A stretch of 14,682 nt of DNA from an uncultured Collinsella sp. (GTDB lineage Bacteria > Actinomycetota > Coriobacteriia > Coriobacteriales > Coriobacteriaceae). The notes below the pieces were generated by a model. That model was not told the origin of the DNA, did not search any database, and was given only the letters and a program-made list of their open reading frames with translations. The stretch spans positions 1 through 14,682 of the forward strand of contig URTP01000034.1 of NCBI GenBank assembly GCA_900550835.1, in the 5' to 3' direction. Shown piece after piece: positions 1 through 8,656 of this stretch (its first letter is position 1; every line of letters starts with the position of its first letter). The translations under genes were made by a program, and so were the position numbers.

Positions 1-1070
1 AGGAACTCAAACCCGCGCTCGGTGGCGGCGGCCATCGACTGCATCGTGTTGCTCACGTTGCCCAGCTGCTGCACGGGCTGCGTAAAGTTGCGAACGTACT
101 GGATAAAGCTCTGAATATCGCCAGGCGTGGCATTGCCGGTCAGCGCGAGCTGCGCGCCCACCACGACGACGCCCACGTAGCCCATGTTGCCCACCAAGCT
201 CATAAGCGGCATCATCAGGCCCGACAGGAACTGCGAGCGCCAACCGCTAATAAAGAGGCGGTCGTTTTGGCGGTCGAACTCCTCGATCGAGGCCTCGGCG
301 CGGTCGAACACCTGAATGACGTTCTGGCCGGCAAAATCCTCCTCGATAATGCCGTTGACGGTGCCCAGAACCTGCTGCTGCTCGCGGAAGTACGGCTGCG
401 AGAAGTGAATCATTACGGTCAAGATAATCGCGGCGGCCGGCAGCGTGAGCACGGTGACGCCGGTAAGCGGCAGGCTGATCGAAAGCATCATGACGAGCAC
501 GCCGATAATCTGCGTCACCGACGTGATGAGCTGCGTCACGCTCTGGTTGAGCGACTGGCCGAGCGTATCGACGTCGTTGGTGATGCGGCTGAGCACATCG
601 CCCTTGCTGTGACCGTTAAAGTAGCTCATCGGCACGACGGCAATCTTGGCGGCGATCTCCTTGCGCATGCGGTAGCAGATCTTTTGTGTGACGCCGGTCA
701 TGAGCCAGCCCTGGATGAGGCTGCAGATAGAGCTCGCCAGGTACAGGCAGAGCAAAAAGCCGAGCGTCTTGGCGATCCAGTTAAAGTCGACATCGCCGGT
801 ACCGTTGACTTTGGCAACCAGGCCCTCAAACAGCTTGGTCGTAACCTGGCCGAGCACCTTGGGTCCCACAATGTTAAAGATGACCGAGCACACGGCAAAG
901 GCGACGGCGGCAAACACGGCAATCTTGTGCTGGCCGATATAGCCGAGCAGCTGCCTCATGGTGCCCTTAAAGTCCTTGGCCTTTTCGCCGCGACGCATGC
1001 CGCCCATGCGGCCCATGGGACCACGCTGGCGGGTGGGCTTGGGAATCTGAGTCTTGGTCTCGTCTGCCAT
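1..1070 (-). CDS. ABC exporter half-transporter, canonical-partner candidate (partial, C-terminal ATPase beyond the window)
   Basis: The minus-strand frame is open from the ATG at 1070 to the window edge, giving about 356 residues. It begins MADETKTQIPKPTRQRGPMG. The Gly/Met/Arg-rich cytoplasmic tail is followed by EKAKDFKGTMRQLL and then by hydrophobic membrane segments of the type I exporter fold. The coupling-helix region contains GTVNGIIEEDFAGQNVIQVF, which is typical of this family. The nucleotide-binding domain lies outside the window, so its catalytic residues cannot be checked. The ATG shares one base with the stop of the upstream half-transporter (TAATG), and a GGAGG lies just upstream inside that gene, so translation is probably coupled. 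Because the upstream partner has a degenerate ATPase site, this subunit is expected to carry the intact catalytic glutamate and switch histidine. It probably pairs with the upstream product as a heterodimeric drug or lipid exporter in the cytoplasmic membrane. The substrate is unknown. Confidence 0.9.
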   Translation of the reverse strand, partial: MADETKTQIPKPTRQRGPMGRMGGMRRGEKAKDFKGTMRQLLGYIGQHKIAVFAAVAFAVCSVIFNIVGPKVLGQVTTKLFEGLVAKVNGTGDVDFNWIAKTLGFLLCLYLASSICSLIQGWLMTGVTQKICYRMRKEIAAKIAVVPMSYFNGHSKGDVLSRITNDVDTLGQSLNQSVTQLITSVTQIIGVLVMMLSISLPLTGVTVLTLPAAAIILTVMIHFSQPYFREQQQVLGTVNGIIEEDFAGQNVIQVFDRAEASIEEFDRQNDRLFISGWRSQFLSGLMMPLMSLVGNMGYVGVVVVGAQLALTGNATPGDIQSFIQYVRNFTQPVQQLGNVSNTMQSMAAATERGFEF

Positions 1071-3439
1071 TAGCGCTCGCCTCCTTCCATGACGGCTGCA
1101 ATTTCTTCTTGGGTAAGCCCCAGCTCCTCGGCGGAAAGCTGCGACTGTGCGATCTCCAGGTACGCCGGGCAGCTGCGCAGCAGCTCCTCGTGCGTGCCGG
1201 TGCCCACTACGTGGCCGTCGTCGAGCACGATGATCTGGTCGGCGTGCATGATGGTCGCGATGCGCTGGGCCACGACCACGAGCGCGGCGTCGGTAACGTT
1301 TTTGGCCAGCTCCTCGCGTAGGCGCGCGTCGGTCTTGTAGTCGAGGGCACTAAACGAGTCATCGAACACCACGACCTCGGGCTTTTTAGCCAACGCGCGG
1401 GCGAGGGCCAGACGCTGGCGCTGACCACCCGAAACATTGGAGCCGCCCTGGCTGATGGGGGAGTCGTAGCCGCCCTCGCGCTCGGCGATAAAGTCCTCGG
1501 CCTGGGCGATGCGTGCCGCCCGGTGCATGTCCTCGTCGCTCACCATGTCGCCGGCAAACTTGAGGTTACTCTCGACGGTGCCCGAGAACAGGCGCCCCTG
1601 CTGCGGGATGTAACCAATACGGCGGCGCAGCTCGGAAAGGGTCATGTCGCGCACGTCGATGCCGTCGAGCGAAATGCTGCCGCCCGTGACGTCGTACAGG
1701 CGCGGTATCAGCTGCACAAGTGTGGACTTGCCCGAGCCCGTGGAACCAATGATGCCGAGCATCTGACCGGCGTGCGTGGTGAAGTTTACGCCGCTGATGA
1801 CGTCGGCGCGGGCATCGGGATACTGGAAGCTCACGTCGCGGAAGGTGAGCTCACCGCGCGGCGCGCTGGCCGCGGGCAGTTTGGGCGAGACAGGGTCGTT
1901 GATGCTGGTGGGGCAAGTGATGACCTCTTCCACGCGCTCGGCTGCGACCTCGGCGCGGGGCAGGATAACCGAAACCATGGTGAGGATCATAAACGCCATG
2001 ACGATCTGCATGGTGTAGGAGATAAACGCCATCATGTTGCCGACCTGCATCACGCCGTCGGACACGCCCTGCGCGCCAAACCAGACGATAAGTACGGTGA
2101 TGCAGTTCATGACGAGCATCATGAGCGGCATCATAAAGCTCATGGCGCGGTTGGTGTAGAGCTGCGTGGTCATCAGGTCGAGTGATGCCTTGTCAAAACG
2201 TTCGAGCTCATGCTCCTCGCGGTTGAACGAGCGGATGGGCATAAGGCCGTCGAGCAGCTCACGGGCGGTAAGGTTCACGCGGTCAACAAAGCTCTGCATC
2301 TTTTTGAACTTGGGCATGGTGAGGCCCATGAGCACGCCGACGACAGCCGAAACCGCGATGATGGCCACAGCGATGGTCCACTCCAGGCCGGTATGGTTGG
2401 CCAGGACGCGCATGACGGCGACGATGCCCATGACGGGAGCCATCAGGCACATGCGGATAAACAGGGTTGCGGCCATCTGAATCTGCTGAATGTCGTTGGT
2501 GCAGCGGGTGATGAGCGAGGCCTGGCTAAACTTGCCCACCTCGGCCGGCGAGAAGTGCATAACCTTGTTGAAGGTCTCGCGGCGCAGGTCGCGGGCGATG
2601 GAGCAGGCGGTGCGCGAAGCCACGGCGCCGGTCAGGATGGTGGCGACCAGCGACACCAGACACAGACCAAACATCGTGGTCGCCATGCGGCCCAGGTAGG
2701 CGTTCTGCACGTCAGCGGGGTCGATGCCCTGTGCCTTGTACTCGTCCTGCACGTAGCTCACGGCGCGCTGGGTGACGATGGAGCCCGACATGGAGCCCAT
2801 TTTGTCAGCCATATCGTTGGCGCCCTCGACGAGCTTGCCCTGATCGATAAGACCGCCTTCAACGCCTAGGCGCAGGCTCTTCATGGTGATCTTACCGCCG
2901 TCGGCGTCGATCTGCTTTTGCATGCTCTGCGCGGCTGCGGCCTTCTGCTGCATCTCGGCGAGCTGCTCGGGTGTCATCGCTGCCATCTGCTCGGGGGTGG
3001 GCATGGCCTGAGCGGCGCCGCCATCGCTTGCCTCGGTGGATGCGCCGGTCATGTCGCCCATGGAGTCGGCGTCAATGCCCTGGTTGAAGGCGAGCACGAC
3101 GGTCTCAGGCAGGCTCATGATGTCGGCAATCTTGTCGCCGTCGCCGCGCTCCTCCTCGGTGCCCTTGTACGTTCGAATGCCGTTATTGTCCGCCTTACTA
3201 AACACGGCCTCCACAGCTTTGGCGTCCTTGGCGCTCATAAAGAGTTCGAGGTCGTCGAGCGATTCGGCGCGAATGGTGTCGGGCACGGGCGAGGCGATGC
3301 CGCCTTGCTGCACGCCCACGTCGACGATGTCGCTCATATAGGTAGGCAGCGCCAGATCGGCGTTGCAGCTGATTACGATAAGTACGATAGCTGCGAGCAG
3401 TGCCAGGACATGCTTTTTAAAGAGCTTGAGAATCCTCAC
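1070..3439 (-). CDS. ABC exporter half-transporter with degenerate ATPase site and large extracellular insertion
   Basis: I place the start at the GTG at 3439 (789 residues), not at the longer upstream frame. GTGA overlaps the marR stop by 4 bases, an AGGAG lies about 9 bases upstream, and the family-like N-terminus (RILKLFKKHVLALLAAIVLI) begins exactly there. TM1 is at about residues 8-27. The next membrane segment starts only near 250, so residues of about 35-250 form an extracellular insertion with a Met/Gln/Ala-rich stretch holding two TPEQ motifs. The remaining TM helices are at about 250-495 and the ATPase domain at about 530-760. Walker A is GSTGSGKST (565-573), the Q-loop IPQQ (611-614), the signature VSGGQ (669-673). 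Walker B VVVFDD has Asp694 where the catalytic Glu normally is, and the switch His is Gln725 (AQR). Both changes are characteristic of the non-catalytic half of heterodimeric exporters such as TM287/288. The partner is the next gene. The substrate is unknown. Confidence 0.9.
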   Translation of the reverse strand: MRILKLFKKHVLALLAAIVLIVISCNADLALPTYMSDIVDVGVQQGGIASPVPDTIRAESLDDLELFMSAKDAKAVEAVFSKADNNGIRTYKGTEEERGDGDKIADIMSLPETVVLAFNQGIDADSMGDMTGASTEASDGGAAQAMPTPEQMAAMTPEQLAEMQQKAAAAQSMQKQIDADGGKITMKSLRLGVEGGLIDQGKLVEGANDMADKMGSMSGSIVTQRAVSYVQDEYKAQGIDPADVQNAYLGRMATTMFGLCLVSLVATILTGAVASRTACSIARDLRRETFNKVMHFSPAEVGKFSQASLITRCTNDIQQIQMAATLFIRMCLMAPVMGIVAVMRVLANHTGLEWTIAVAIIAVSAVVGVLMGLTMPKFKKMQSFVDRVNLTARELLDGLMPIRSFNREEHELERFDKASLDLMTTQLYTNRAMSFMMPLMMLVMNCITVLIVWFGAQGVSDGVMQVGNMMAFISYTMQIVMAFMILTMVSVILPRAEVAAERVEEVITCPTSINDPVSPKLPAASAPRGELTFRDVSFQYPDARADVISGVNFTTHAGQMLGIIGSTGSGKSTLVQLIPRLYDVTGGSISLDGIDVRDMTLSELRRRIGYIPQQGRLFSGTVESNLKFAGDMVSDEDMHRAARIAQAEDFIAEREGGYDSPISQGGSNVSGGQRQRLALARALAKKPEVVVFDDSFSALDYKTDARLREELAKNVTDAALVVVAQRIATIMHADQIIVLDDGHVVGTGTHEELLRSCPAYLEIAQSQLSAEELGLTQEEIAAVMEGGER

Positions 3440-3885
3440 TCGGCATCTCTCCTTTCTTGATTGTGGTCGATAATTTCGTTGGCACGCCTTAGAAGACGCA
3501 CCATCTCTTGGGTATCTGTTTCGCCGAGCTGTTCGAGGAAAGCCGCGGTGCGGTCCTCGAATTCCCGACGTTTGATTTCGAGGTCTTGTCGGCCTTTGTC
3601 GGTCACCGTGACGTGTACGCGACGACGGTCGGTTTTTGAGTGCTCGCGCTCGACCCAGCCCTTGCCCTCGAGGGCGCGCAGGATGTTGGCGATACGGGCG
3701 CTCGAGACCCAAGCGCGATCGGCGAGTTCGCTCGGCGTAAGCGAACCGCCGGCGAGCATGAGGGCGCGCATGACGGCCATCTCGCCGCTCATCGCCTGGT
3801 CGACAAAACGCGAAACGTGCTGGTGCATGCTGCCAAACTCGGTAAAGAGCTGACGCCCAAGCTCATGGAAATCGGTATCTTCCAC
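3436..3885 (-). CDS. MarR-family transcriptional regulator of the ABC exporter operon
   Basis: This 149-residue protein has the length and layout of a MarR regulator. An N-terminal helix region (about 1-45) is followed by a winged helix-turn-helix at about 46-105: LTPSELADRAWVSSARIANI is the DNA-reading part and REHSKTDRRRVHVTVTDKG is the wing. A C-terminal dimerisation helix follows. The start is GTG at 3885, with AGGGG a few bases upstream. It is the first gene of the operon; its TGA overlaps the GTG of the ABC half-transporter by 4 bases. By analogy with other marR-ABC-ABC operons it most likely represses its own operon and releases DNA on binding a small molecule exported by the pump. An imperfect inverted repeat covers its own start and is a plausible autoregulatory operator. 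The ligand cannot be predicted. Confidence 0.88.
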   Translation of the reverse strand: MEDTDFHELGRQLFTEFGSMHQHVSRFVDQAMSGEMAVMRALMLAGGSLTPSELADRAWVSSARIANILRALEGKGWVEREHSKTDRRRVHVTVTDKGRQDLEIKRREFEDRTAAFLEQLGETDTQEMVRLLRRANEIIDHNQERRDAE

Positions 3886-3931
3886 CGAAAACCCCTAACA
3901 CTAGAAACTATTTTCGGTGAAAGATGATACC
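3874..3931. promoter_or_regulatory. Imperfect inverted repeat over the marR start, candidate MarR operator
   Basis: The left arm (3874-3891) reads GGTATC-TTCCACCGAAAA and the right arm (3911-3931) is TTTTCGGTGAAA followed by GATGATACC. They are inverted copies apart from one mismatch and a 3-base gap, separated by 19 bases. Each arm core, TTTCACCGAAA, is itself partly palindromic, so each could bind one regulator dimer. The left arm includes the GTG start and first codons of marR, so occupancy would block its transcription or initiation. A hairpin in the marR leader RNA is an alternative. Function is inferred; symmetry is seen directly. Confidence 0.5.
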
Positions 3932-3952
3932 CTTGCACGCGTACCCTATGCG

Positions 3953-3984
3953 GTAGTTTTTTGGGACATGTCCCAAAAAACTAC
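3953..3984. repeat. Perfect 32-bp palindrome with core GGGACATGTCCC
   Basis: The 16 bases at 3953-3968 are exactly complementary to 3969-3984: GTAG, six T, GGGACA, then TGTCCC, six A, CTAC. It lies between the divergent marR operon and the dehydrogenase gene. As RNA it would form a long hairpin on either strand, but no T-tract follows outside the stem, so it is not a standard intrinsic terminator. It could be a dispersed repeat, an operator for a dimeric regulator, or a cruciform-forming element. Confidence 0.75.
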
Positions 3985-4037
3985 TTGGCCGCTAGGCAAT
4001 ATAAAGAGCGCATAAAGACTTAAAATCATTTAATTGC

Positions 4038-4049
4038 TGAAGCGTTTCA
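4038..4049. promoter_or_regulatory. LacI-type operator candidate upstream of the sugar-acid genes
   Basis: TGAAGCGTTTCA is a 12-base palindrome with one mismatched pair and a central CG, the hallmark of LacI/GalR-family operators. It lies about 60 bases upstream of a TATAAT box and 127 bases before the dehydrogenase start. LacI-type regulators (for example KdgR of Firmicutes) control 2-keto-3-deoxygluconate genes with similar sites, which fits the downstream permease. A single short site can occur by chance, and no regulator gene is present in the window. Confidence 0.35.
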
Positions 4050-4109
4050 AAGAACTATTATGCACGCGGTTAGGCGAGGGGTTGTCACCACCATGACGAC
4101 TAGGACTCA

Positions 4110-4115
4110 TATAAT
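4110..4115 (+). promoter_or_regulatory. -10 box TATAAT for the dehydrogenase gene
   Basis: A perfect TATAAT stands 60 bases upstream of the dehydrogenase ATG. A TTGTCA at 4082-4087 looks like a -35 box, but the 22-base spacer is too long for a standard sigma-70 promoter, so this promoter may be weak or depend on an activator. Confidence 0.4.
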
Positions 4116-4175
4116 CGCCACGTGCGATGCTCCAACTTCCCGCAAGGAGACACCTGAATCAAGGGGGTTGGAGTC

Positions 4176-4925
4176 ATGGCATTTGACTTCACGGGTAAAA
4201 CCGCGATCGTTACCGGTGGCACTCAGGGCATTGGCCTCGAGATCGCCAAGGGCATCGTCGCGGGCGGCGGACATGTCGCGCTCATCGCAAGGAACGCTGC
4301 TAAGGGCGAGGCCGCTGTGGCCGAGCTTGGCGAAGGCAACAAGTTCTACCAGCTCGATGTTGCCGATGCGCCCAAGGCGCGCGAGACCGTCGAGCAGATT
4401 TTCACGGACCTGCCGCAAACCAACATTCTGATCAACTGCGCTGGCGTCATCAGCACCAAGAAGTTTGACGAGATCGATGACACCGAGTGGCGTCGCACCA
4501 TCGACATCAACCTCAACGGTACCTTCACTATGATGAACGCCGTGTACCCGCACTTTAAGGCGGCCCATGCCGGCACTATCGTCAACGTGAGCTCTATTGC
4601 TGGCAAGATCGGTGGTGGCCTGCTCGGCACCGCTGCCTACGCCAGCTCCAAAGCCGGTGTTAACGGTCTAACCAAGGCAGTCGCCAAGGAAGGCGGCAAG
4701 TTTGGCGTCCGCTGCAACGCCGTGTGCCCGTCACTTACCCTTACCGATATGACCTCGATTCTCTCTGACGAGAACTCTCAGCGCATCATCAACGGTATTC
4801 CCCTGGGCCGCGCTGCCCAGGCTAGCGAGCCTGCGCAGATGGTGCTGTTCTTCGCTTCCGACCTCGCCAGCTTCGTGAACGGCGAGATCGGTGACTGCGA
4901 CGGCGGCATCGTCCTGGACGGGTAA
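4176..4925 (+). CDS. Short-chain dehydrogenase/reductase, probably acting on a sugar acid
   Basis: This 249-residue classical SDR carries the cofactor motif TGGTQGIG (13-20), NCAG (87-90), a structural Asn (N114 in INLNGTF), the catalytic Ser (VNVSS, 139/140) and YASSK (Tyr155, Lys159). Ala-Arg after the second strand (LIARN, 36-40), instead of an acidic residue, suggests NADP(H). The usual Pro-Gly after the sixth strand is Pro-Ser (CPSLTLTDM). A purine-rich AAGGGGG lies 8 bases before the ATG at 4176. The 108-base gap to the permease gene contains a terminator-like hairpin. SDR sequence alone does not give a substrate: KduD-type 2-dehydro-3-deoxygluconate 5-dehydrogenase or gluconate 5-dehydrogenase fits the neighbour best, while a FabG-like oxoacyl reductase is the alternative. 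I am sure of the fold and catalytic class but not of the substrate. Confidence 0.88.
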   Translation: MAFDFTGKTAIVTGGTQGIGLEIAKGIVAGGGHVALIARNAAKGEAAVAELGEGNKFYQLDVADAPKARETVEQIFTDLPQTNILINCAGVISTKKFDEIDDTEWRRTIDINLNGTFTMMNAVYPHFKAAHAGTIVNVSSIAGKIGGGLLGTAAYASSKAGVNGLTKAVAKEGGKFGVRCNAVCPSLTLTDMTSILSDENSQRIINGIPLGRAAQASEPAQMVLFFASDLASFVNGEIGDCDGGIVLDG

Positions 4926-4944
4926 TACCCCGCGATGATTATTC

Positions 4945-4984
4945 GGCGACGGCTCCTGCGACTCGGGACCGTCGCCTTCTTTCT
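4945..4984 (+). terminator. Hairpin with T-rich tail between the dehydrogenase and kdgT, partial terminator or attenuator
   Basis: GGCGACGG (4945-4952) pairs with CCGTCGCC (4969-4976), with further inner G-C pairs, and the tail TTCTTTCT follows. This resembles an intrinsic terminator and would lower readthrough into the permease gene, or mark it as separately transcribed. I see no convincing promoter in the remaining bases before kdgT. Confidence 0.55.
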
Positions 4985-5033
4985 GACATAGGCGCGTGCG
5001 ACTACGATTCGCATGCATCCAAAGGAGATATAT

Positions 5034-6053
5034 ATGAGTGAATCGACTGCGGTGGAGGCGCCGGCGGCAAAGGAGCCGTTCTTTAAGATGTCCTCCATCC
5101 CGGGTGCCAATATTTTGGTGCCGCTTTTGTTGGGCTGCCTGCTCAACACGCTATTCCCCGACCTGTTCAAAACGCTCGGCAGCTTTACGCTTGGCATGAC
5201 TCAGCAGGGCGCCGGCCCGCTCGTGGGCGCTTTTTTGCTCATCGTCGGTACGACGATTTCGTTTAAGAGTGCTCCTGCCGCCGCTGCCCGCGGTGCCATC
5301 ATCATCGCCGTCAAGCAGATCGTGGTCGTTGCTGTGTCGCTGCTCATCCTTTATGTGTTCAACGACAACTTGTTTGGCATCTCTGCCATGGTGATGCTGG
5401 CGGCTTGTACCGGCGCCAACAACGCTATGTACGCTGGACTGATGGGTACCATGGGCAACGAGGCCGAGCGTGGCGCTGTCGCCATCACCACGCTCGTTGT
5501 CGGCCCTCCGGTCACGATGATCGTGCTCGGTGCTGCCGGTCAGGCTCCGATTGGCTGGTCGCTCGTGGGCGCCATCCTTCCGATTGTCGTTGGCATTATC
5601 CTGGGCAACCTGTTCCCCAGCTTTAAGAAGATGATGGCACCGGCACTTTCCGCCATCATTGTGCTCGTCTTCTTTGCCATGGGCTCGACCATGACCTTTG
5701 GCCAGCTCATTAATGGCGGTCTCCCCGGTATTCTGCTCGGCGTGATCTGCTCGGTGGTCTTTGCAATTCCCGTTGTCGCGGTCGATAAGCTCACGGGCGG
5801 TACGGGTGTCGCGGGTGCGGCCATTTCGAGCTGCGCCGGAGCCAATGTGGCCACGCCTGCTGCCATGGCAAGCGTCAACGAGGCCTTGTACGGCGGTGCG
5901 GTGCTCGCGACGGCCACGGCACAGGTTGCTGCCTGCGCAATCGTTACGGCTATTTTGACCCCGCTGGTCACCAGCTGGTGCTACAAGCATTTTGAGGGCC
6001 AGGGCAACGGCGATAGCAAGGCAACGACCGACAAGGCCGTCGCAGCTGCCTAA
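5034..6053 (+). CDS. kdgT: 2-keto-3-deoxygluconate permease, KdgT family
   Basis: A 339-residue, very hydrophobic protein. From memory it matches E. coli KdgT (about 327 residues) along its length: IPGANILVPLLLGCLLNTLF near the N-terminus, VGAILPIVVGIILGN in the middle, and GTGVAGAAISSCAGANVATP near the C-terminus correspond to conserved KdgT stretches. About ten membrane segments can be drawn. The start is ATG 5034, preceded by AAAGGAG at good spacing; an upstream in-frame ATG at 5013 precedes that ribosome-binding site and is less likely. KdgT imports 2-keto-3-deoxygluconate, a product of pectin and hexuronate breakdown, by proton symport across the cytoplasmic membrane. The matching kinase and aldolase (KdgK, KdgA) are not in the window. 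The C-terminus ends in a short Ala/Asp/Lys-rich tail. Confidence 0.9.
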   Translation: MSESTAVEAPAAKEPFFKMSSIPGANILVPLLLGCLLNTLFPDLFKTLGSFTLGMTQQGAGPLVGAFLLIVGTTISFKSAPAAAARGAIIIAVKQIVVVAVSLLILYVFNDNLFGISAMVMLAACTGANNAMYAGLMGTMGNEAERGAVAITTLVVGPPVTMIVLGAAGQAPIGWSLVGAILPIVVGIILGNLFPSFKKMMAPALSAIIVLVFFAMGSTMTFGQLINGGLPGILLGVICSVVFAIPVVAVDKLTGGTGVAGAAISSCAGANVATPAAMASVNEALYGGAVLATATAQVAACAIVTAILTPLVTSWCYKHFEGQGNGDSKATTDKAVAAA

Positions 6054-6091
6054 TGCCAAGCGGCAATCAAAGCTAAAAACTAGTCACGCCA

Positions 6092-6125
6092 CAGGGCGGC
6101 CACGGGGGATCCCGTGGCCGCCCTG
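6092..6125 (+). terminator. Strong GC-rich hairpin after kdgT
   Basis: CAGGGCGGCCACGGG (6092-6106) pairs perfectly with CCCGTGGCCGCCCTG (6111-6125) around a GGAT loop, a 15-bp stem placed 39 bases after the kdgT stop. The tail (CAGTTTCTGT) is only moderately T-rich. It probably ends the dehydrogenase-kdgT transcript and insulates pflB. Confidence 0.75.
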
Positions 6126-6519
6126 CAGTTTCTGTAGGGTCTCTGGAACACTTTACCCTGCTAAAGCTGGCATAACAGCTAGAGTGAACGTCGTACAAAG
6201 GCAAGGAAAAATACCAAACAAATCGGTGAACGGTAGTTGTTCGCGCTCGCATTTCCTGCGGGTTTGTAAAAAACGCCTTTATGATATAAAAAAAGAAACA
6301 TATAACAGCCCAGATGGAGAGGGTCGCTATGTTATCCTTCTCAAACGGGTGAAATCTTGGGTTTTGGGTTGTAGTTCCAAGGTGGACAAACGTTTTCCCT
6401 GCACCAACGTGTGGTGAAGAACGGAAGAAGCCGGTAGTGCAAGCCGAACATTCAAGAATTCAATAAGCAGCGGTGTGAGAGAGCGCCGCATTACACGTAA
6501 CTAGGAGCGTGGTTACACA
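6126..6519 (+). promoter_or_regulatory. 394-bp promoter and leader region of the pyruvate formate-lyase genes
   Basis: No protein gene of normal size fits here. An AT-rich stretch at 6264-6306 contains TTGTAA (6264-6269), TATAAA (6285-6290, 15-base spacer) and TATAAC (6301-6306), the likely promoter zone, leaving an untranslated leader of about 200 bases. An inverted GAAC/GTTC pair lies at about 6229-6243. Inside the leader, ATG at 6329 after GGAGAGGG opens a 7-codon frame (MLSFSNG, stop 6350-6352), a possible leader peptide. Just before the pflB start, GTAAC and GTTAC can pair so that the AGGAG lies in the loop. I do not recognise a known riboswitch; the ZTP (pfl) motif core is absent. Confidence 0.5.
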
Positions 6520-8571
<2,052 letters not shown>

Positions 8572-8572
8572 C

Positions 8573-8597
8573 TATTGTTAGTGCTATACTAACAATA
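8573..8597. promoter_or_regulatory. Palindrome overlapping an extended -10 sequence, in front of the radical-subunit gene
   Basis: TATTGTTAGT (8573-8582) and ACTAACAATA (8588-8597) form a perfect 10-base inverted repeat around 5 bases. TGCTATACT (8582-8590), a good extended -10 promoter element, sits across its centre; no clear -35 is seen. This arrangement would suit a repressor operator over a promoter for the small gene. The half-sites TTGTTA/TAACAA resemble those of the redox sensor Rex, but the spacing is 3 bases longer than its usual 18-bp site. An RNA hairpin between the two cistrons is the alternative. Confidence 0.45.
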
Positions 8598-8613
8598 ACG
8601 ATTACTGATTAGC

Positions 8614-8633
8614 GCGCCGGTTTCGGCCGGCGC
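8614..8633 (+). other. Short GC hairpin between the two pyruvate formate-lyase cistrons
   Basis: GCGCCGG (8614-8620) pairs with CCGGCGC (8627-8633) around TTTCGG. No T-tract follows, so it is unlikely to terminate transcription fully. It may stabilise an mRNA end or tune the ratio of the two subunits. The ribosome-binding site of the small gene (AAGGAG) begins about 10 bases after it. Confidence 0.4.
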
Positions 8634-8656
8634 CTATCGATCGAAGGAGACACATT

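Noticed and set aside
3440..3712. 91-residue N-terminal extension of the ABC half-transporter inside marR
   Set aside because: Arg/Pro-rich shadow of marR in another frame. The GTG at 3439 with its ribosome-binding site and the family-like N-terminus mark the real start.
6310..6480. ZTP (pfl-type) riboswitch in the pflB leader
   Set aside because: GGGTCG occurs at 6321 but the conserved downstream core and CCGCCGGGC-like pseudoknot segment are not there.
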